A stretch of 64,000 bases of DNA from Schistosoma mansoni (GCF_000237925.1 NC_031496.1:16822245-16886244), one strand, 5' to 3'. Shown: positions 36,036 to 46,931, numbered from the stretch's first letter. Notes: generated by a model not told the origin, from the sequence alone. Numbers and translations: made by a program.

Positions 36036-36884
36036 CTTCATGCGTAATTAAACGATCAACACTATAAAATATACTCAGAGCAAAATTTCCACTGTCGTCT
36101 CATCTATTTAGGAGTGTACTTCGACCAAATGGCAGTCCATCGATGCTAGACACAAGAAAATGTCTAGCGAAAGCTCCGTCCATTTCATTATTCACAATTT
36201 GGAACTATTTGTGGACATTTGTGAAGGTCAGTTATTGCGCTCAAAATGGGTTTACGCTACATCAGGGCTACTTTCAAGCTGTAAATTTGTAACTTGTTTG
36301 AAATCATACACCGTCATCTAGTTTCGACTATCAGACTGTTTGAATCTCACTCTCGTGTTATTCATGATTGTTTTCAATCAGTTACGTTAGATGTAGTCTC
36401 ATTCCATGTGGTTACTGAGTCTATGACTCACTTTCTCTTATTCTTTTCTGTTGTAGATAGTCTAACATACTGCTCCTCAAACTCTCCAAGTACACAAGGT
36501 ATCTTCCAGCTATACTCACAGGTACTAAAAGCTGAACGTGACAACTTAGATCAAGGCTAGGTTTCATCGAGGTTACATGTAAGTAATCTTGAATGTTTTT
36601 TTTGCAGTGGATTAAAAGTACTCTTCTTTTGTAGTTTTCAGTCTCAAAATTCGATAAATTATTTTCGCGTGAAAGTATTGGTATTTTGCTAAAGTCAGTC
36701 ATTAATGGTCAGATTATACTGTGAAGCTTATTCCTAAGATTAATGATAAGGAAGTGTACTAGATTTATATCTATTGATACACCACATTTTCTCAAATGGG
36801 GTCGCAAAGGTTCTGTGAATATTTTCTGAAGTGAAGACTCAAGGGAGTCACTACCATGTAACCCACCTAAACTTTAAGTTATTT
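36036..36884. other. gene-free stretch
   Basis: No gene or named repeat recognised; short open frames on both strands lack domains. It may include upstream sequence of RNPC3. Confidence 0.4.
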
Positions 36885-37400
36885 ACTATTTAAACACATA
36901 AATATTGGTACAAAGAGGCACCAGATACATATGCACCATACAAATCTTATTTGATTTGTGTGAGGGCTGTGATACTGCCCGGATGCCCAAACCAAAGCAG
37001 TTGGTTTTCTTAGGGGGCCACACCCGGAGCCTTTGACCTAAAGATATTATAAGGCAGTGGAGCATCGTAAGGAGATGCAATCCCATGGTAATCGGTGCTC
37101 AACGATTGATTCATACGCCATTTGTTCCCTCAGGATAGTGGAGTCCATGTGCACCATTGGTTTGGAATGAGGGTTTTCCAACTCCCCTAGGTGGACTTTT
37201 CGTGTCCACCAACCCGATTAAAGCGCCGGACATTCACTTTTCGTCCTCTGAATTTCGTAAACAAAACCCCAGCCATGAGAAGGCAGTGAGTAGGACTTCC
37301 CTGGTAGATGCTATATACGCGTGGCCATATGAGAGCATTTCGAGAGGGAGAGTGGACTCTCCCCACTCTCGGCCGTACCAGAGCATTGCCTATACCTTAG
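36885..37400 (-). mobile_element. internally deleted LINE derivative (5' UTR fused to 3' tail)
   Basis: Reverse complement of the 5' part of the LINE at 52622-55603 (52622-53066) joined directly to its last ~60 bp (ACCAATATTTATGTGTTTAAATA type). It has no coding sequence. The 5' part includes CTCGGCCGTACC... and the CTTTAATC/CCACCAACC block. An open frame within it at 37157-37489 is non-genic. Confidence 0.8.
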
Positions 37401-37412
37401 ATTATGATAATT

Positions 37413-37722
37413 ATATTAGCGGTGCGACCATAATTTATGGATGGTCTTTGAGTGACACTAAATTGACCGTAAGGATATCCACCGACTAACCAGATCTAAA
37501 TGAGGGTTTTAAACAAGTGTGAGGAATTATAATTATGATTTACAGTTAATGGTTAGGGTTAGGAATTAGATTTAGGGTTCTCATCACTAACTGATATCGG
37601 CTAAAATGGCAGAACGTTATGTAGTCAAATGAATTGTCGAACTTCGCATCAAAATCCAAGACCTGTTATCGTACATATGATCGGTTCGTCCATAAATTGT
37701 AGTTTCGCCGCATTAGCTGTAC
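37413..37722 (-). repeat. MITE-like repeat, copy 2, with terminal inverted repeats
   Basis: Ends GCGGTGCGACCATAATTTAT and, inverted, GCGGCGAAACTACAATTTAT. The interior holds degenerate telomere-like GGTTAGGGTTAGG. It aligns over ~300 bp with the reverse complement of 4849-5148. No coding capacity. Confidence 0.7.
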
Positions 37723-37927
37723 AAATTAACTGCTCTAGTTTCTAGTGTTGGTTATTGTTAGTAATCTGTGCGCAATACTGTTGACGTAATAGTACTGATT
37801 AGAATACATTCATCCTTATTAACATAGCCGTTATGAATTTTAGTATCAGTTTTATTTAGTCGCCTTTTGTTTTCCAGCTACTGCTTGTCCCAGTCCAGAA
37901 GAAGCTTTCTTTAAACATACCGTCTAT

Positions 37928-38062
37928 ATGAAGTCAGATGAAAGATGTCTTATTTTTAAACATTTCCCACCTGAAATAGCTGAAGATGAGTGTGTTACGT
38001 TCTTAAAATCCTTGGGGGCAACCACGGCTCAATATTTCGGATGTTCCGGTTCTCTCAAATAT
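37928..38062 (+). CDS. RNPC3: RNPC3 exon 1 (RRM1, first half)
   Basis: 45 codons from ATG at 37928, ending in phase 0 at a GTAATG donor. The open frame extends back to the acceptor at 37878, so translation could start in an earlier exon. The chosen ATG leaves a short lead before RRM1, as expected for the family. Confidence 0.8.
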
Positions 38063-41000
38063 GTAATGTATTCCCTTTATCTGCTTCATTCTAATCCAGA
38101 CTTAGTGCGCCTTCGCGGAGTTCGCATCCGAACAGCATGCTTGGAATATCATTAAAAATCTTCATCAAAAGAAAATATTGGATCGGCGTCTTTCAGTTGA
38201 ATTTTTCCAGTCTGTGGAAGGGTAAAAACGACATTCTCTAAATCTTCTTTAGGTTATCTTCAGTTAATATCCAAAAGACTGATCCAGACAAATCCAAAGA
38301 AGAATGTCTTCCCGTAACCACAAATGCTTTTTCTGCTATGTGGGATACATCTTTCGAAGTTTCTTCACGAATGTACTATGAATATCCTGTTGTATCCATT
38401 GACGTACTGACAAACATTGTGCGATCGTTGGCTTCTTGTCCAGCATTTTATAATCAGGTAGGCAAAAATCGCGAATTCGCTGAAATATATATCAAATTTA
38501 TTTCCCGTTTGCTACCTAACTATGAAATGCATTATAAACTAATAGGTGTAACGTTTTCTGATGCTGATGATTTATTAAATCGTATGTCTTAAAACTTTTT
38601 CCAAGTTCAGATGTCCTTTTTTAACCTCTTCTCAAGGCGCATGTGATAAGTTTATTCTGAATTGATATTTTTTTCGCGTCATCAACCAGAACTAATCATT
38701 TCTAATATAAATGAGTTGTTTCATTAAACATCCCAAAGTACTCCAGAAGCCTTTAATCGTAGAACATTAAACTTAAACTAAAAGGCTTGAACATTTAATA
38801 CTGTTCCGTGGTCTAGATGGTTTAATTATCGCTCTGAACAGCAACATCGACCTACTTCCTGTAAACTCGCTCATGATGTTATCCAGAATGATACTAAACC
38901 CTCTGGATTTAAATTATCTAGCTCAAAGAACATCCCACCACCGAAGCTAGAAATCTTTATTTTAAGAACTAAACATTTTTTCTCATTACTTCTGTTTAGT
39001 ATTTCTAAAACACCTTGGGAACTTTCATGTAGTCCCTCTATTTGTGTGTTGTTTACTAAGATTATCTCAGTCGATCATATTATATGATTGTAGGATCACA
39101 ATCAAAACAATGATTGACAAAATACGTCTTAAAAGCGAATCATATACTATATTCACCACTTAGTCGAATGACTATATCATATGTATTCGCGATTCTTGTT
39201 TCTTTGTCGACTAACAGCAATTATTATAAAATGACTGACTTCACTTAAAGCCTACTCAATCTCTGGCTTATACTGTACATAATATGTGGCCTAAATGCGT
39301 AAGTGAATGTTTGGTCAGTCTTGGAGTTGACGGTTTGATCATTGCAATGTGTTATTTTAATTAATCTGTTTAACTGTTACAGCGCGTTTTTTAAGCTATG
39401 TTGGCGAGTTTGGGAGCTCCTCAATGCTTATAAATATATATATGTAGAACGTTAAATTGTGCCTGTTTATCCTAATTTGGGCTGACTAAACCCATTCACT
39501 GTTGGATTTTTTCACAGTAACACTCTTCTGTTAATAGTCATAAAGTCCTAAAAAGTGGCGATTTAGCACACTAATTTATGTTGGAACCTTGATTATACAT
39601 GCAATACACAAAAATCATCGACTGTTGTCAAGATGTTTCTAGAGAGAAACATTTCTATTCACCAGTGAATAGCTGTTTCGCGGTGTCGTCCAGGAAACTA
39701 ATCAAAATTATCTGACAGTTACTCATTACTATTCGCATTAAACAACCTGTGGTAATATTTACACATTTTTCTGCAGGTACTCCACATAATGAACAAACTC
39801 CATCTACCACCACCATTTGAAGATCCCGAACAATTCCCTGGGGATTATCTAGTCATTTCTGCTTCAGATTATGCGAAAATGCAAACGCTAATAGATAATA
39901 TCCAGCGCTTGTCAAAAGAGGAAAATAATGATTCAGGTTCAGTTTCAGAAGAAATGGATTTATCTAGTGGACCGGAGTCTGAACTCGCTTCTGGTAAAGT
40001 TTTGGTTTTACTTTATGTTCCTTTCAGACGATGAAAAACAAGCAACTACTTGTGCGCAAAAAAGTATCTCAGTGAGAAGGCGTTTCAAAGTCCGCAAAAA
40101 ACCCCCTACTGTATTATCTAGTCGTCTTCCTAGGACTTCCAAACGTAAAAACGTTGATGTTGCCGATTTATTCGAACCACATCAAGCTGCCAAAAAGCTA
40201 AACTTGCCAAAGATTCTTAACGTCAATTCTCAACGTGATCATAGTAATTCACGTGATGAATCTGAAGGTGGGTTCGGACTTATCCATACAGAGACTAAAA
40301 TAAAGAGACGGTATTTTCTTGACGAAACAACCCAGAATTTTCAAGAAAACCATGCATCAATCTTTTCTAATTTCCAGCTCCGTAAAGGTAAGGAACTTTT
40401 TATGAAGTATTGTCATGGTATTAGCTAAGTAAATCCCAGAGTTTGATGCATAATATTTATACTTACTTTAGTTTCAGATATCCGTCTATCAATTAAGGGA
40501 CGAGTATACTGCGCAGCAGTTCGCTCTGTTCTACTTTACGGCTGTGAAACATGGCCATTAAGAGTAGAAGATACTCGCAAGTTACTAGTATTTGACCACA
40601 GATGTCTTAGAAATATTGCTCACATCTGCTGGGATCACCGGGTAAGTAATAGTGAGGTTAGATTCAGGGTATTAGGGAATGATGGTAAATCAGTTGATAA
40701 GGTGATGAATCTTCATCGACTGAGATGGTTGGGCCACGTGTTACGTACGCCTGAACACCGATTACCACGACGCGCTATGCTGACTAGTGTTGGGGATGGT
40801 TGGAAGAGAGTTAGGGGCGGCCAAACCAAAACGTGGCATCAAAGCATGAAGTCATTAACTTCTAGTCTGAGCCATGTTGGTAGGTGCAGACTACTTGGTT
40901 GGGGTCCGCGTAATCATCGTAACCAGTGGTTGGAGACTCTAGGTGACATGGCTCAGAATGGCTCACAATGGCGTCGGTGTATACACTCTTTATCTTCCCT

Positions 41001-44000
41001 TAAACCTTGAGATTAAAATTGCTTCATAACTTTCTCCCTTCCTATACTATATCCTTATTTACAATCTATCTTTTATATACTATCACCACTAAATTAACTA
41101 TTTCTATGAATCCGGTGTTCATCTTGTTGTGCTAACGAGGTATGACAACTTGGACCGATGCATAAATGTGCCTGGTCCTACGTTGTAGCTGACTGACTGA
41201 CTGAGTTTCAGATGTTTGGATATGCAATGTGGAATGACTAAATCCTCAAATGATGTGAGATAGGACAAGATTATGTTCTACATTACTTATGTGTAACTAA
41301 TTGTTAGTGGGACATAGATTGGATTAAAGCATGTTTCATGCATGATGGTGTTGCTGCGCGCTGATTGGCTAATTCTAAACTAATCAGCCCGGGCATATTA
41401 TTGGAGAGAAATCTAGAAGCTTCTTATGTATATACTATAAATATATGAACGTTATTCAAATCAGTAATTGCTGTTCATTTACGATTGTTATTTTGAATAC
41501 AATTTGATTCCTGTTCAAAGTGTTCTGATTTTGGGGTCTTGTCGAGTGTCATTGTATAAGAATACTAATCAATAGGAATAGCTGGGTCGTTTATATAGCA
41601 AAACACAATTATAACAGTGGCGACGAGGAAAAAGGAAAATTCATTCAAAATGCCTATATCAGATGACCAGCTCAGCCGAATACTACAACAACAGCAAGCA
41701 CAACTTGATGCACAAATGCGGTTGTTGGAGACTCTGACGCAACAGTTTAGCATCCAAAACTCGAGTTCACATGCTGTTTCAAATACTTCTTGTGATGCAG
41801 TTGCTAGCAGCATCCCAGAATTCATATATGACCCCGAAAGTGGAAATACCTTTCTTACGTGGTTCAAGCGTTGGGAAGATACATTTAGAATAGAATTCTG
41901 TCAACAAGATGACGCATGGAAGACTCGGTTGTTGATGCGTAAGTTGGGAAGCAATGAGCGTGCACGTTATGCTGATCATATATTGCCAAAGTTACCTCGA
42001 GAGCTCAGTTTCGAGGAGACAGTAACGCAGTTGTCAGAGATATTCGGCGAATCTTCCTCATTGTTTAGTATTCGATATCAGTGTCTGAATTTGGTGAAAC
42101 GTGAAGCCGATGAATATGGTGCCCTAGCAGACGTCGTCAACAGAGAGTGTGAACGGTTCAAGTTACGCTCGTTGACAGAAGATCAATTTAAATGCCTTAT
42201 ATTCATCAAAGCTCTGCAGTCACCACAAGATGCTGAAATTAGAACCAGACTTCTAACTCGTTTGGATCAAGACCCAAACGTCACACTCAGGACATTGACA
42301 GATGAGTGTAAACGACTACAAAACATCAGACACGACAATCAGTTAATTGAACAGGTAAATTCTAATTTAACCTGCAGTAGTGTAAATGCTATGACTAGGT
42401 TAAAAAGTCAGAAGCCCAATAAAACTCATAATAAACCAGCGGATGCCTGTTGGTTATGCGGCGATTGGCATAATGTACGGTTCTGTCTATTTAAGAAGCA
42501 TAAATGTCAGGTGTGCAACAGACGTGGACATAAAGAAGGCCATTGTCCGCCGAATCGTACGTCCCAGCCCAAGAAGAAGTATAAACGTCCTCCACGTGTG
42601 GTGAAAGCAGCTGAGTCTAAATCTCTTTCTCTGGTAGCAGCTTTTCAAACAGACTATGACATTCGGAGAAAGTATGTTACGATCCAGATTAATGGTATAG
42701 CGGCTCGTCTTCAAATTGATACAGCATCCGATATTACTCTAGTGTCTAGAGAGACGTATAACTTGCTGGGAAAGCCGCCAATGAAGCCATCGAAAAAAAC
42801 GGCTAAAAATGCATCTGGAGGCGTACTAAAACTAGTTGGCGAACTACAATGTGAATTTTCCTTCAATGGAAATAACTGTAAAGGGGTATGTTATCTAACA
42901 GAACGACCAAACCTTGATCTACTTGGTCTAGATATGTTAGAAAAACTTGGAATAATGGATATACCCATCAACAGCGTTTGTAACGTGTCTTGTCTATCAT
43001 TAGACACCACTTCACATGCAAAAAAGACAGATGAAAAGAATCCAGAAATACGGAGTGTAGTAGCAGCGGCAATCCGAAACACTCCAGTGTCGTCAGATGA
43101 AGTCAGAAAAGAGACTCTTCGAGACCCTGTTCTACAAGAGGTTAGAAAGTTCCACCTAGAAGGGTGGCCCTCGAAGATCAGTTCAACAGAGCTTCAGCAG
43201 TTTTATCAGCGCAGACTATTTCTTTAAATCATCGACGATTGTCTCATGTTTGCTGGACGTGTCATAATCCCGAAGAAGTTGCAACCAGCAGTCCTCGAAC
43301 AGCTGCATGCAGGACATCCCGGAATAAACCGCATGAAAGCTCTAGCACGAAGTTATGTATACTGGCCACAATTAGATACCCAACTCGAGCAGCTATCGCG
43401 TTCGTGTACAAAATGTGCATTGGCAGCAAAAGCACCACGAAAAGCAGAGTTACAATCATGGCCGATACCACAGTCACCGTGGCAGCGTATACATTTAGAC
43501 TTCGCTGGTCCATTCCATGGACAAACTTACCTTCTGGTAGTGGACGCATACAGCAAGTGGCCGGAAATTTTCATCATGGAACATCCAACAGCAAGCTGCA
43601 CAGTTAGAAAACTGCGGCAATTATTCAGTCGTTTCGGGGTTCCAGAACAAATAGTGAGCGACAACGGCACACAGTTTACATCATCTATCTTTTCAGAATT
43701 TTGTCAGCAGAACGAAATCAGGCATATCCGAACACCCCCATTCCATCCGCAATCGAATGGCCAGGTAGAACGTTTTGTTGGTACGTTCAAAAATGCTCTA
43801 AAAAAATCAAGAGGGGAGGGGGACACCGAAGAGATCTTAGAGAGGTTCTTGTTTATACACCGTTCGACACCGAGCCCTCAGACAACAAATGGAGTCTCCC
43901 CAGCGGAAGCGTTACTTGGCAGAAAAATACGTACACATTTTGAGAACATTCGTCCGACTCCAGCTCTTAAGCCGCAACGAAACGTGGTGATGGAGAAACA

Positions 44001-46113
44001 GTACAATAGTCATCATGGGGCACAAAAACGATTGTTCAGTGTGGGTCAAAAGGTACTTGCTATGGACTATCGAAGAAAACATCCTACATGGATAGCTGGT
44101 CGGATCGTGCAAAAGAAAGGAAATGTGGTTTATGAGGTGTCAGTTGGCTCAGAAGTTTGGATACGTCATGCTAACCAACTGAAAGTAACTTCGATAGCCA
44201 GCAGCGAGAATCGACATCGAATACCTCTTGACGTTCTGCTAGACACCTTTGAGATCAAAACACCTGAAGCAGACAGGACAGTCAAGGTGCAAACGAAGGA
44301 TGATACAACGTCCTTATTACCTAGAAGGTGGACTAACCGGAAGCACAAACCAGTAAAGCGGTTGCAGTTGGACCCTAGCACCAGATCCTACGAATCTGCT
44401 CAAGGGGGAGGTGTTAGTGGGACATAGATTGGATTAAAGCATGTTTCATGCATGATGGTGTTGCTGCGCGCTGATTGGCTAATTCTAAACTAATCAGCCC
44501 GGGCATATTATTGGAGAGAAATCTAGAAGCTTCTTATGTATATACTATAAATATATGAACGTTATTCAAATCAGTAATTGCTGTTCATTTACGATTGTTA
44601 TTTTGAATACAATTTGATTCCTGTTCAAAGTGTTCTGATTTTGGGGTCTTGTCGAGTGTCATTGTATAAGAATACTAATCAATAGGAATAGCTGAATCGT
44701 TTATTAGCAAAATACAATTATAACACTAATACAAAGCCGTAATGAGCATTGAGTTACACAAGTTAAAAAATGGTTTGAAATATGCAAAATACCTTATATA
44801 TTTGGACAGAATTTATCCCTTGAATCTTATGGACGATTTGTTTTCATAAATTTTTCTATCCTGTTTATTTTCCTCCGCAGAACAATTTTCTGATGAAGAA
44901 CATGAAAACTTGGAAGATTTGATTCCCTTACCATCACAACCACCGTTGAGTGGTGAAAATATGACAGATGTTACTGATAATAACCCGTCTAATTTCGTAA
45001 CAGTACTGTCCCTTGATGAAATCATATCCAATCGCCTGAAAGATGAGGACCGCAGAAATTACCCAGTGTTTGCTAAATATGATACTGGAACTGCCACCTC
45101 CCGTCTATATGTCAAAAATTTATCTCAAACGGTTACAGAAACCGATTTGTTTGCAATATTCGGGGTATTTTCAAATGGACCTGTGACTGACAGTAGTTGC
45201 AAACCAAGGGTTTCGTTGGACTCAACAGAGCGTTTTTCAATAAGACTTTTGACTGAAGGTCGAATGAAAGGTGAGTGCAGGATAATGTTATGCTCTATTT
45301 TACTTTCTAACCCCTTTTTGTATTGTGTCGAATTCTTTTGTAAGCTAACTATAGTTTTCATTTAGTTGTAATAAATTTATATCAAGCGGAGTCGTTCTGG
45401 TTCAATTTATCTTATTTATTTGAACACATGAATATTGGTACACGGGGGCACCAGATATATATGCGCCACACGAAAAATTGTCATTTCATTTTAATTGTGA
45501 GGGCTATGACACTACCCGGGTTCCTAGACCAAGGCAGGTGGTCGTGGCACACCACTGGTTTGGAATCAGGGTTTTCCAACTCCTCTAGGTAGACTCTCCA
45601 TGTCCACCAACCTGGTTAAAGCGTCTGACATTCTCTTTTCGTCCTCTCAATTCCGTAAACAACACCCCCGCCATGAGAAAGCAGTGAGTAGGACTTCCCT
45701 GGCAGAGGCTGTATACGCGTGGTCGTGTGAGAGGATTTAGAGAGAGAGGGCGGGTCCCCCTCACTCTCAACCGTACTAGGGCATTTGGGGGTTAATGTAA
45801 GAAACCCAGTTGTTGTTTTCGTCAGACTTCTGATGCGTGAGAGTCACGAATAACAATATACCTGCATTTATTACTAGCAATTCTAAAAAATCAGTATACC
45901 ACACTATCTCTCTCATCCCATTTCATAGTATATACTTAAAATCTATTGTTTTTCTCAGGTCAGGCATTCATCGGCCTTGCATGTGAATTAACCGCCAAAC
46001 AAGCGTTGGAAGCTACAAATGGTTATATGCTATATGATCGTCCGATGGTTGTTCAATTTGCTAGAGGAGCTAAAGCAAAACCAGATGAAAAAAGTTTATT
46101 ATTATCGAATTAA
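37928..46113 (+). CDS. RNPC3: U11/U12 small nuclear ribonucleoprotein 65 kDa protein, RNPC3 (7 coding exons)
   Basis: Component of the minor (U12-dependent) spliceosome. The known family protein binds U12 snRNA through its C-terminal RRM and the U11-59K protein through its N-terminus. Exons: 37928-38062, 38106-38221, 38253-38457, 39777-39993, 40028-40387, 44881-45270, 45959-46113. All phases agree and give 525 residues, close to the human protein (517). RRM1 (residues ~5-80) has CLIFKHFPPE and LKYCAFAEF. Mid-region motifs YYEYPVVSIDVLTNIV and VLHIMNKLHLPPPFE are family-specific. RRM2 (~418-503) has RLYVKNL, EGRMKGQAFIGL and NGYMLYDRPMVVQFARG. Intron 5 (4.5 kb) hosts a LINE fragment and an LTR element. 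An AG acceptor at 37876-37877 precedes the ATG, so a leader exon or spliced leader may join there. Confidence 0.93.
38106..38221 (+). CDS. RNPC3: RNPC3 exon 2 (RRM1, second half)
   Basis: Follows a 43-bp intron (38063-38105). Reads CAFAEFASEQHAWNIIKNL and onward, the RNP1 strand and second helix of RRM1, and ends in phase 2. Confidence 0.85.
38253..38457 (+). CDS. RNPC3: RNPC3 exon 3
   Basis: Follows a 31-bp intron (38222-38252) and ends in phase 0 at CAG/GTAGGC. Carries the conserved YYEYPVV...NIV...FYNQ segment between the two RRMs. Confidence 0.88.
39777..39993 (+). CDS. RNPC3: RNPC3 exon 4
   Basis: Begins after TTTTTCTGCAG with VLHIMNKLHLPPPFE, continuing the conserved linker motif, and ends in phase 1. 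The acidic Ser-rich tail is typical of a linker. Confidence 0.88.
40028..40387 (+). CDS. RNPC3: RNPC3 exon 5
   Basis: Follows a 34-bp intron (39994-40027). Basic, Lys/Arg-rich linker (RRRFKVRKK, SKRK) likely to aid nuclear localisation or RNA contact. Ends in phase 1 at a GTAAGG donor. Confidence 0.85.
40480..41213 (+). mobile_element. 5'-truncated RTE-like LINE with 10-bp target duplication
   Basis: Encodes the C-terminal end of an RTE-type ORF2 (LLYGCETWPLRVEDTRKL, CLRNIAHICWDH, RLRWLGHVLR, WGPRNHRNQWLETL), then a 3' UTR ending in (TGAC)n. Direct repeats AGTTTCAGAT lie at 40470-40479 and 41214-41223. It lies in sense orientation inside RNPC3 intron 5. The 3' end matches the tail at 55979-56544. 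Confidence 0.88.
41302..41616 (+). repeat. 5' LTR
   Basis: 315 bp, TG...CA. It contains TATACTATAAATATATG as a likely promoter region, and GTGGCGACGAGG follows directly as the primer-binding area. Nearly identical to the 3' LTR. Confidence 0.92.
41650..43227 (+). CDS. LTR-element gag-protease ORF
   Basis: 525 codons from ATG at 41650; the open frame extends back to GTG at 41617. A Gln-rich N-terminus is followed by a capsid-like region (FLTWFKRWEDTF). Two zinc knuckles follow: CWLCGDWHNVRFC (CX2CX3HX4C) and CQVCNRRGHKEGHC (canonical CX2CX4HX4C). A retroviral-type aspartic protease comes next with LQIDTASDITLVS (catalytic Asp near 42718) and LLGLDMLEKLGI. After the protease the frame passes straight into pre-integrase sequence. 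A single TAA at 43225-43227 ends it, in the same frame as the integrase ORF. Confidence 0.88.
   Translation: MPISDDQLSRILQQQQAQLDAQMRLLETLTQQFSIQNSSSHAVSNTSCDAVASSIPEFIYDPESGNTFLTWFKRWEDTFRIEFCQQDDAWKTRLLMRKLGSNERARYADHILPKLPRELSFEETVTQLSEIFGESSSLFSIRYQCLNLVKREADEYGALADVVNRECERFKLRSLTEDQFKCLIFIKALQSPQDAEIRTRLLTRLDQDPNVTLRTLTDECKRLQNIRHDNQLIEQVNSNLTCSSVNAMTRLKSQKPNKTHNKPADACWLCGDWHNVRFCLFKKHKCQVCNRRGHKEGHCPPNRTSQPKKKYKRPPRVVKAAESKSLSLVAAFQTDYDIRRKYVTIQINGIAARLQIDTASDITLVSRETYNLLGKPPMKPSKKTAKNASGGVLKLVGELQCEFSFNGNNCKGVCYLTERPNLDLLGLDMLEKLGIMDIPINSVCNVSCLSLDTTSHAKKTDEKNPEIRSVVAAAIRNTPVSSDEVRKETLRDPVLQEVRKFHLEGWPSKISSTELQQFYQRRLFL
43246..44427 (+). CDS. LTR-element integrase ORF
   Basis: 393 codons. 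HHCC zinc finger (H21, H24, C54, C57), catalytic triad D85 (HLDFAGPF), D139 (SDNGTQF) and E175 (NGQVERF) with the canonical 35-residue D-E spacing. The C-terminal DNA-binding region (VGQKVLAMDYR) follows. No chromodomain seen. Same frame as the gag-protease ORF, separated from it by one stop codon, so originally a single polyprotein. Confidence 0.88.
   Translation: MFAGRVIIPKKLQPAVLEQLHAGHPGINRMKALARSYVYWPQLDTQLEQLSRSCTKCALAAKAPRKAELQSWPIPQSPWQRIHLDFAGPFHGQTYLLVVDAYSKWPEIFIMEHPTASCTVRKLRQLFSRFGVPEQIVSDNGTQFTSSIFSEFCQQNEIRHIRTPPFHPQSNGQVERFVGTFKNALKKSRGEGDTEEILERFLFIHRSTPSPQTTNGVSPAEALLGRKIRTHFENIRPTPALKPQRNVVMEKQYNSHHGAQKRLFSVGQKVLAMDYRRKHPTWIAGRIVQKKGNVVYEVSVGSEVWIRHANQLKVTSIASSENRHRIPLDVLLDTFEIKTPEADRTVKVQTKDDTTSLLPRRWTNRKHKPVKRLQLDPSTRSYESAQGGGVSGT
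44412..44725 (+). repeat. 3' LTR
   Basis: 314 bp, preceded by a polypurine tract. Differences from the 5' LTR cluster in the last 35 bp (GAATCG versus GGGTCG and a small indel). Confidence 0.92.
44881..45270 (+). CDS. RNPC3: RNPC3 exon 6 (RRM2, first half)
   Basis: Follows TTTTCCTCCGCAG. Acidic stretch, then RLYVKNL (RNP2) and FSIRLLTEGRMK before a GTGAGT donor in phase 1. Confidence 0.92.
45415..45790 (-). mobile_element. internally deleted LINE derivative
   Basis: Same type as 36885-37400: the 3' tail (ACCAATATTCATGTG on minus) joined to the 5' UTR, with a further deletion in the middle, ending at the CCCCCAAATGCCC 5' end. It lies antisense in RNPC3 intron 6. Confidence 0.8.
45959..46113 (+). 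CDS. RNPC3: RNPC3 exon 7 (RRM2 end, stop)
   Basis: Begins GQAFIGL (RNP1), then ANGYM-like ATNGYMLYDRPMVVQFARG and a Lys-rich tail to TAA at 46111-46113. Confidence 0.93.
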
Positions 46114-46931
46114 TGCTTTTGATAATTAATATCTTCAGGAGGATTCACATCCAAGGTTTGGAGCTCGCACATGATCATTTCGTTAGAAACCAAATAATTG
46201 TATATGTTCTATGTACAAATTGTAAATATAAAGACCAATAGCATATTTCATTGTAACGGTTTTATGATCTGTCACAAATACAGCGATTTCAGTGAATCCA
46301 ATAAACAATATAGTTAGTGAGCAACGAAAGTATTGAGAAGCATCAATTTCCATTGCTTACTATTGATTGACGTTTCCATTCTTTTAACTACTATGAAAGT
46401 GTTTGGAGGTGACAAATAATCAATTTCAACCATGTTCATAGCCGTCCATCTGTTTGTCGAAGTATGATCATCCTGTTCACGATTATATATAAGAATGTAA
46501 AGGAGTTACTTTACGTTATTATATAAGTCCATTTACAAATCAAAAATTTATGTACTTAGCTTTTAGTTACCCCTTTTTATACGAAGTCTCTAAACTTTAA
46601 AAACTAAATGTCCGTTACAGTTCCCAGTCTACTCACAGACAATATTCGATAATACAGTTCATTGATTATACTTAGTCAAACTATTATTGATTTTGAAGGT
46701 GTAGTAAGCGTGCAAGTTTCATATATCATTACCATAATTATAGATGAACAGAATTAAAATGTAAAAGTATATTTAGGTACGTGTTAAATACGTAAGATTA
46801 GAAACTATGAAAATAAAAAGAAAAAAAACATTCTGTTTGATATGTAAGTGTGAAGGAATCCTTGTTCACAACAGTAGTGGATATTACAGTTAAAACATGA
46901 AAAGCTTTAGCTAGAATGAATTTGAGGTTGT
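46114..46931. other. convergent intergenic region RNPC3 / RALGAPB
   Basis: About 0.8 kb between two stop codons. Holds the RNPC3 poly(A) candidate at 46300. No AATAAA was found for the minus-strand gene here, so its transcript may reach into RNPC3's 3' end. Confidence 0.5.
46300..46305 (+). promoter_or_regulatory. candidate poly(A) signal of RNPC3
   Basis: AATAAA, 187 bp after the stop and well before the convergent gene. Confidence 0.5.

Larger units (their letters stand above)
41302..44725 (+). mobile_element. young Ty3/Gypsy-type LTR element lacking RT/RNase H
   Basis: LTRs at 41302-41616 and 44412-44725 begin TGTTAGTGGG, end AATTATAACA and differ at only a few positions near their ends. 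Target duplication CTAAT lies at 41297-41301 and 44726-44730. The internal region is gag, protease, then directly integrase; RT and RNase H are missing. A purine run AAGGGGGAGG precedes the 3' LTR. It sits in sense orientation in RNPC3 intron 5. It would need a relative's reverse transcriptase to move. Confidence 0.93.

Noticed and set aside
36294-36702. 88- and 93-codon frames on opposite strands
   Set aside because: No domain, no repeat match, no supporting exon structure; could not be tied to RNPC3.
37157-37489. 110-codon frame
   Set aside because: Runs across the LINE 5' UTR derivative into the adjacent MITE-like repeat; not a gene.
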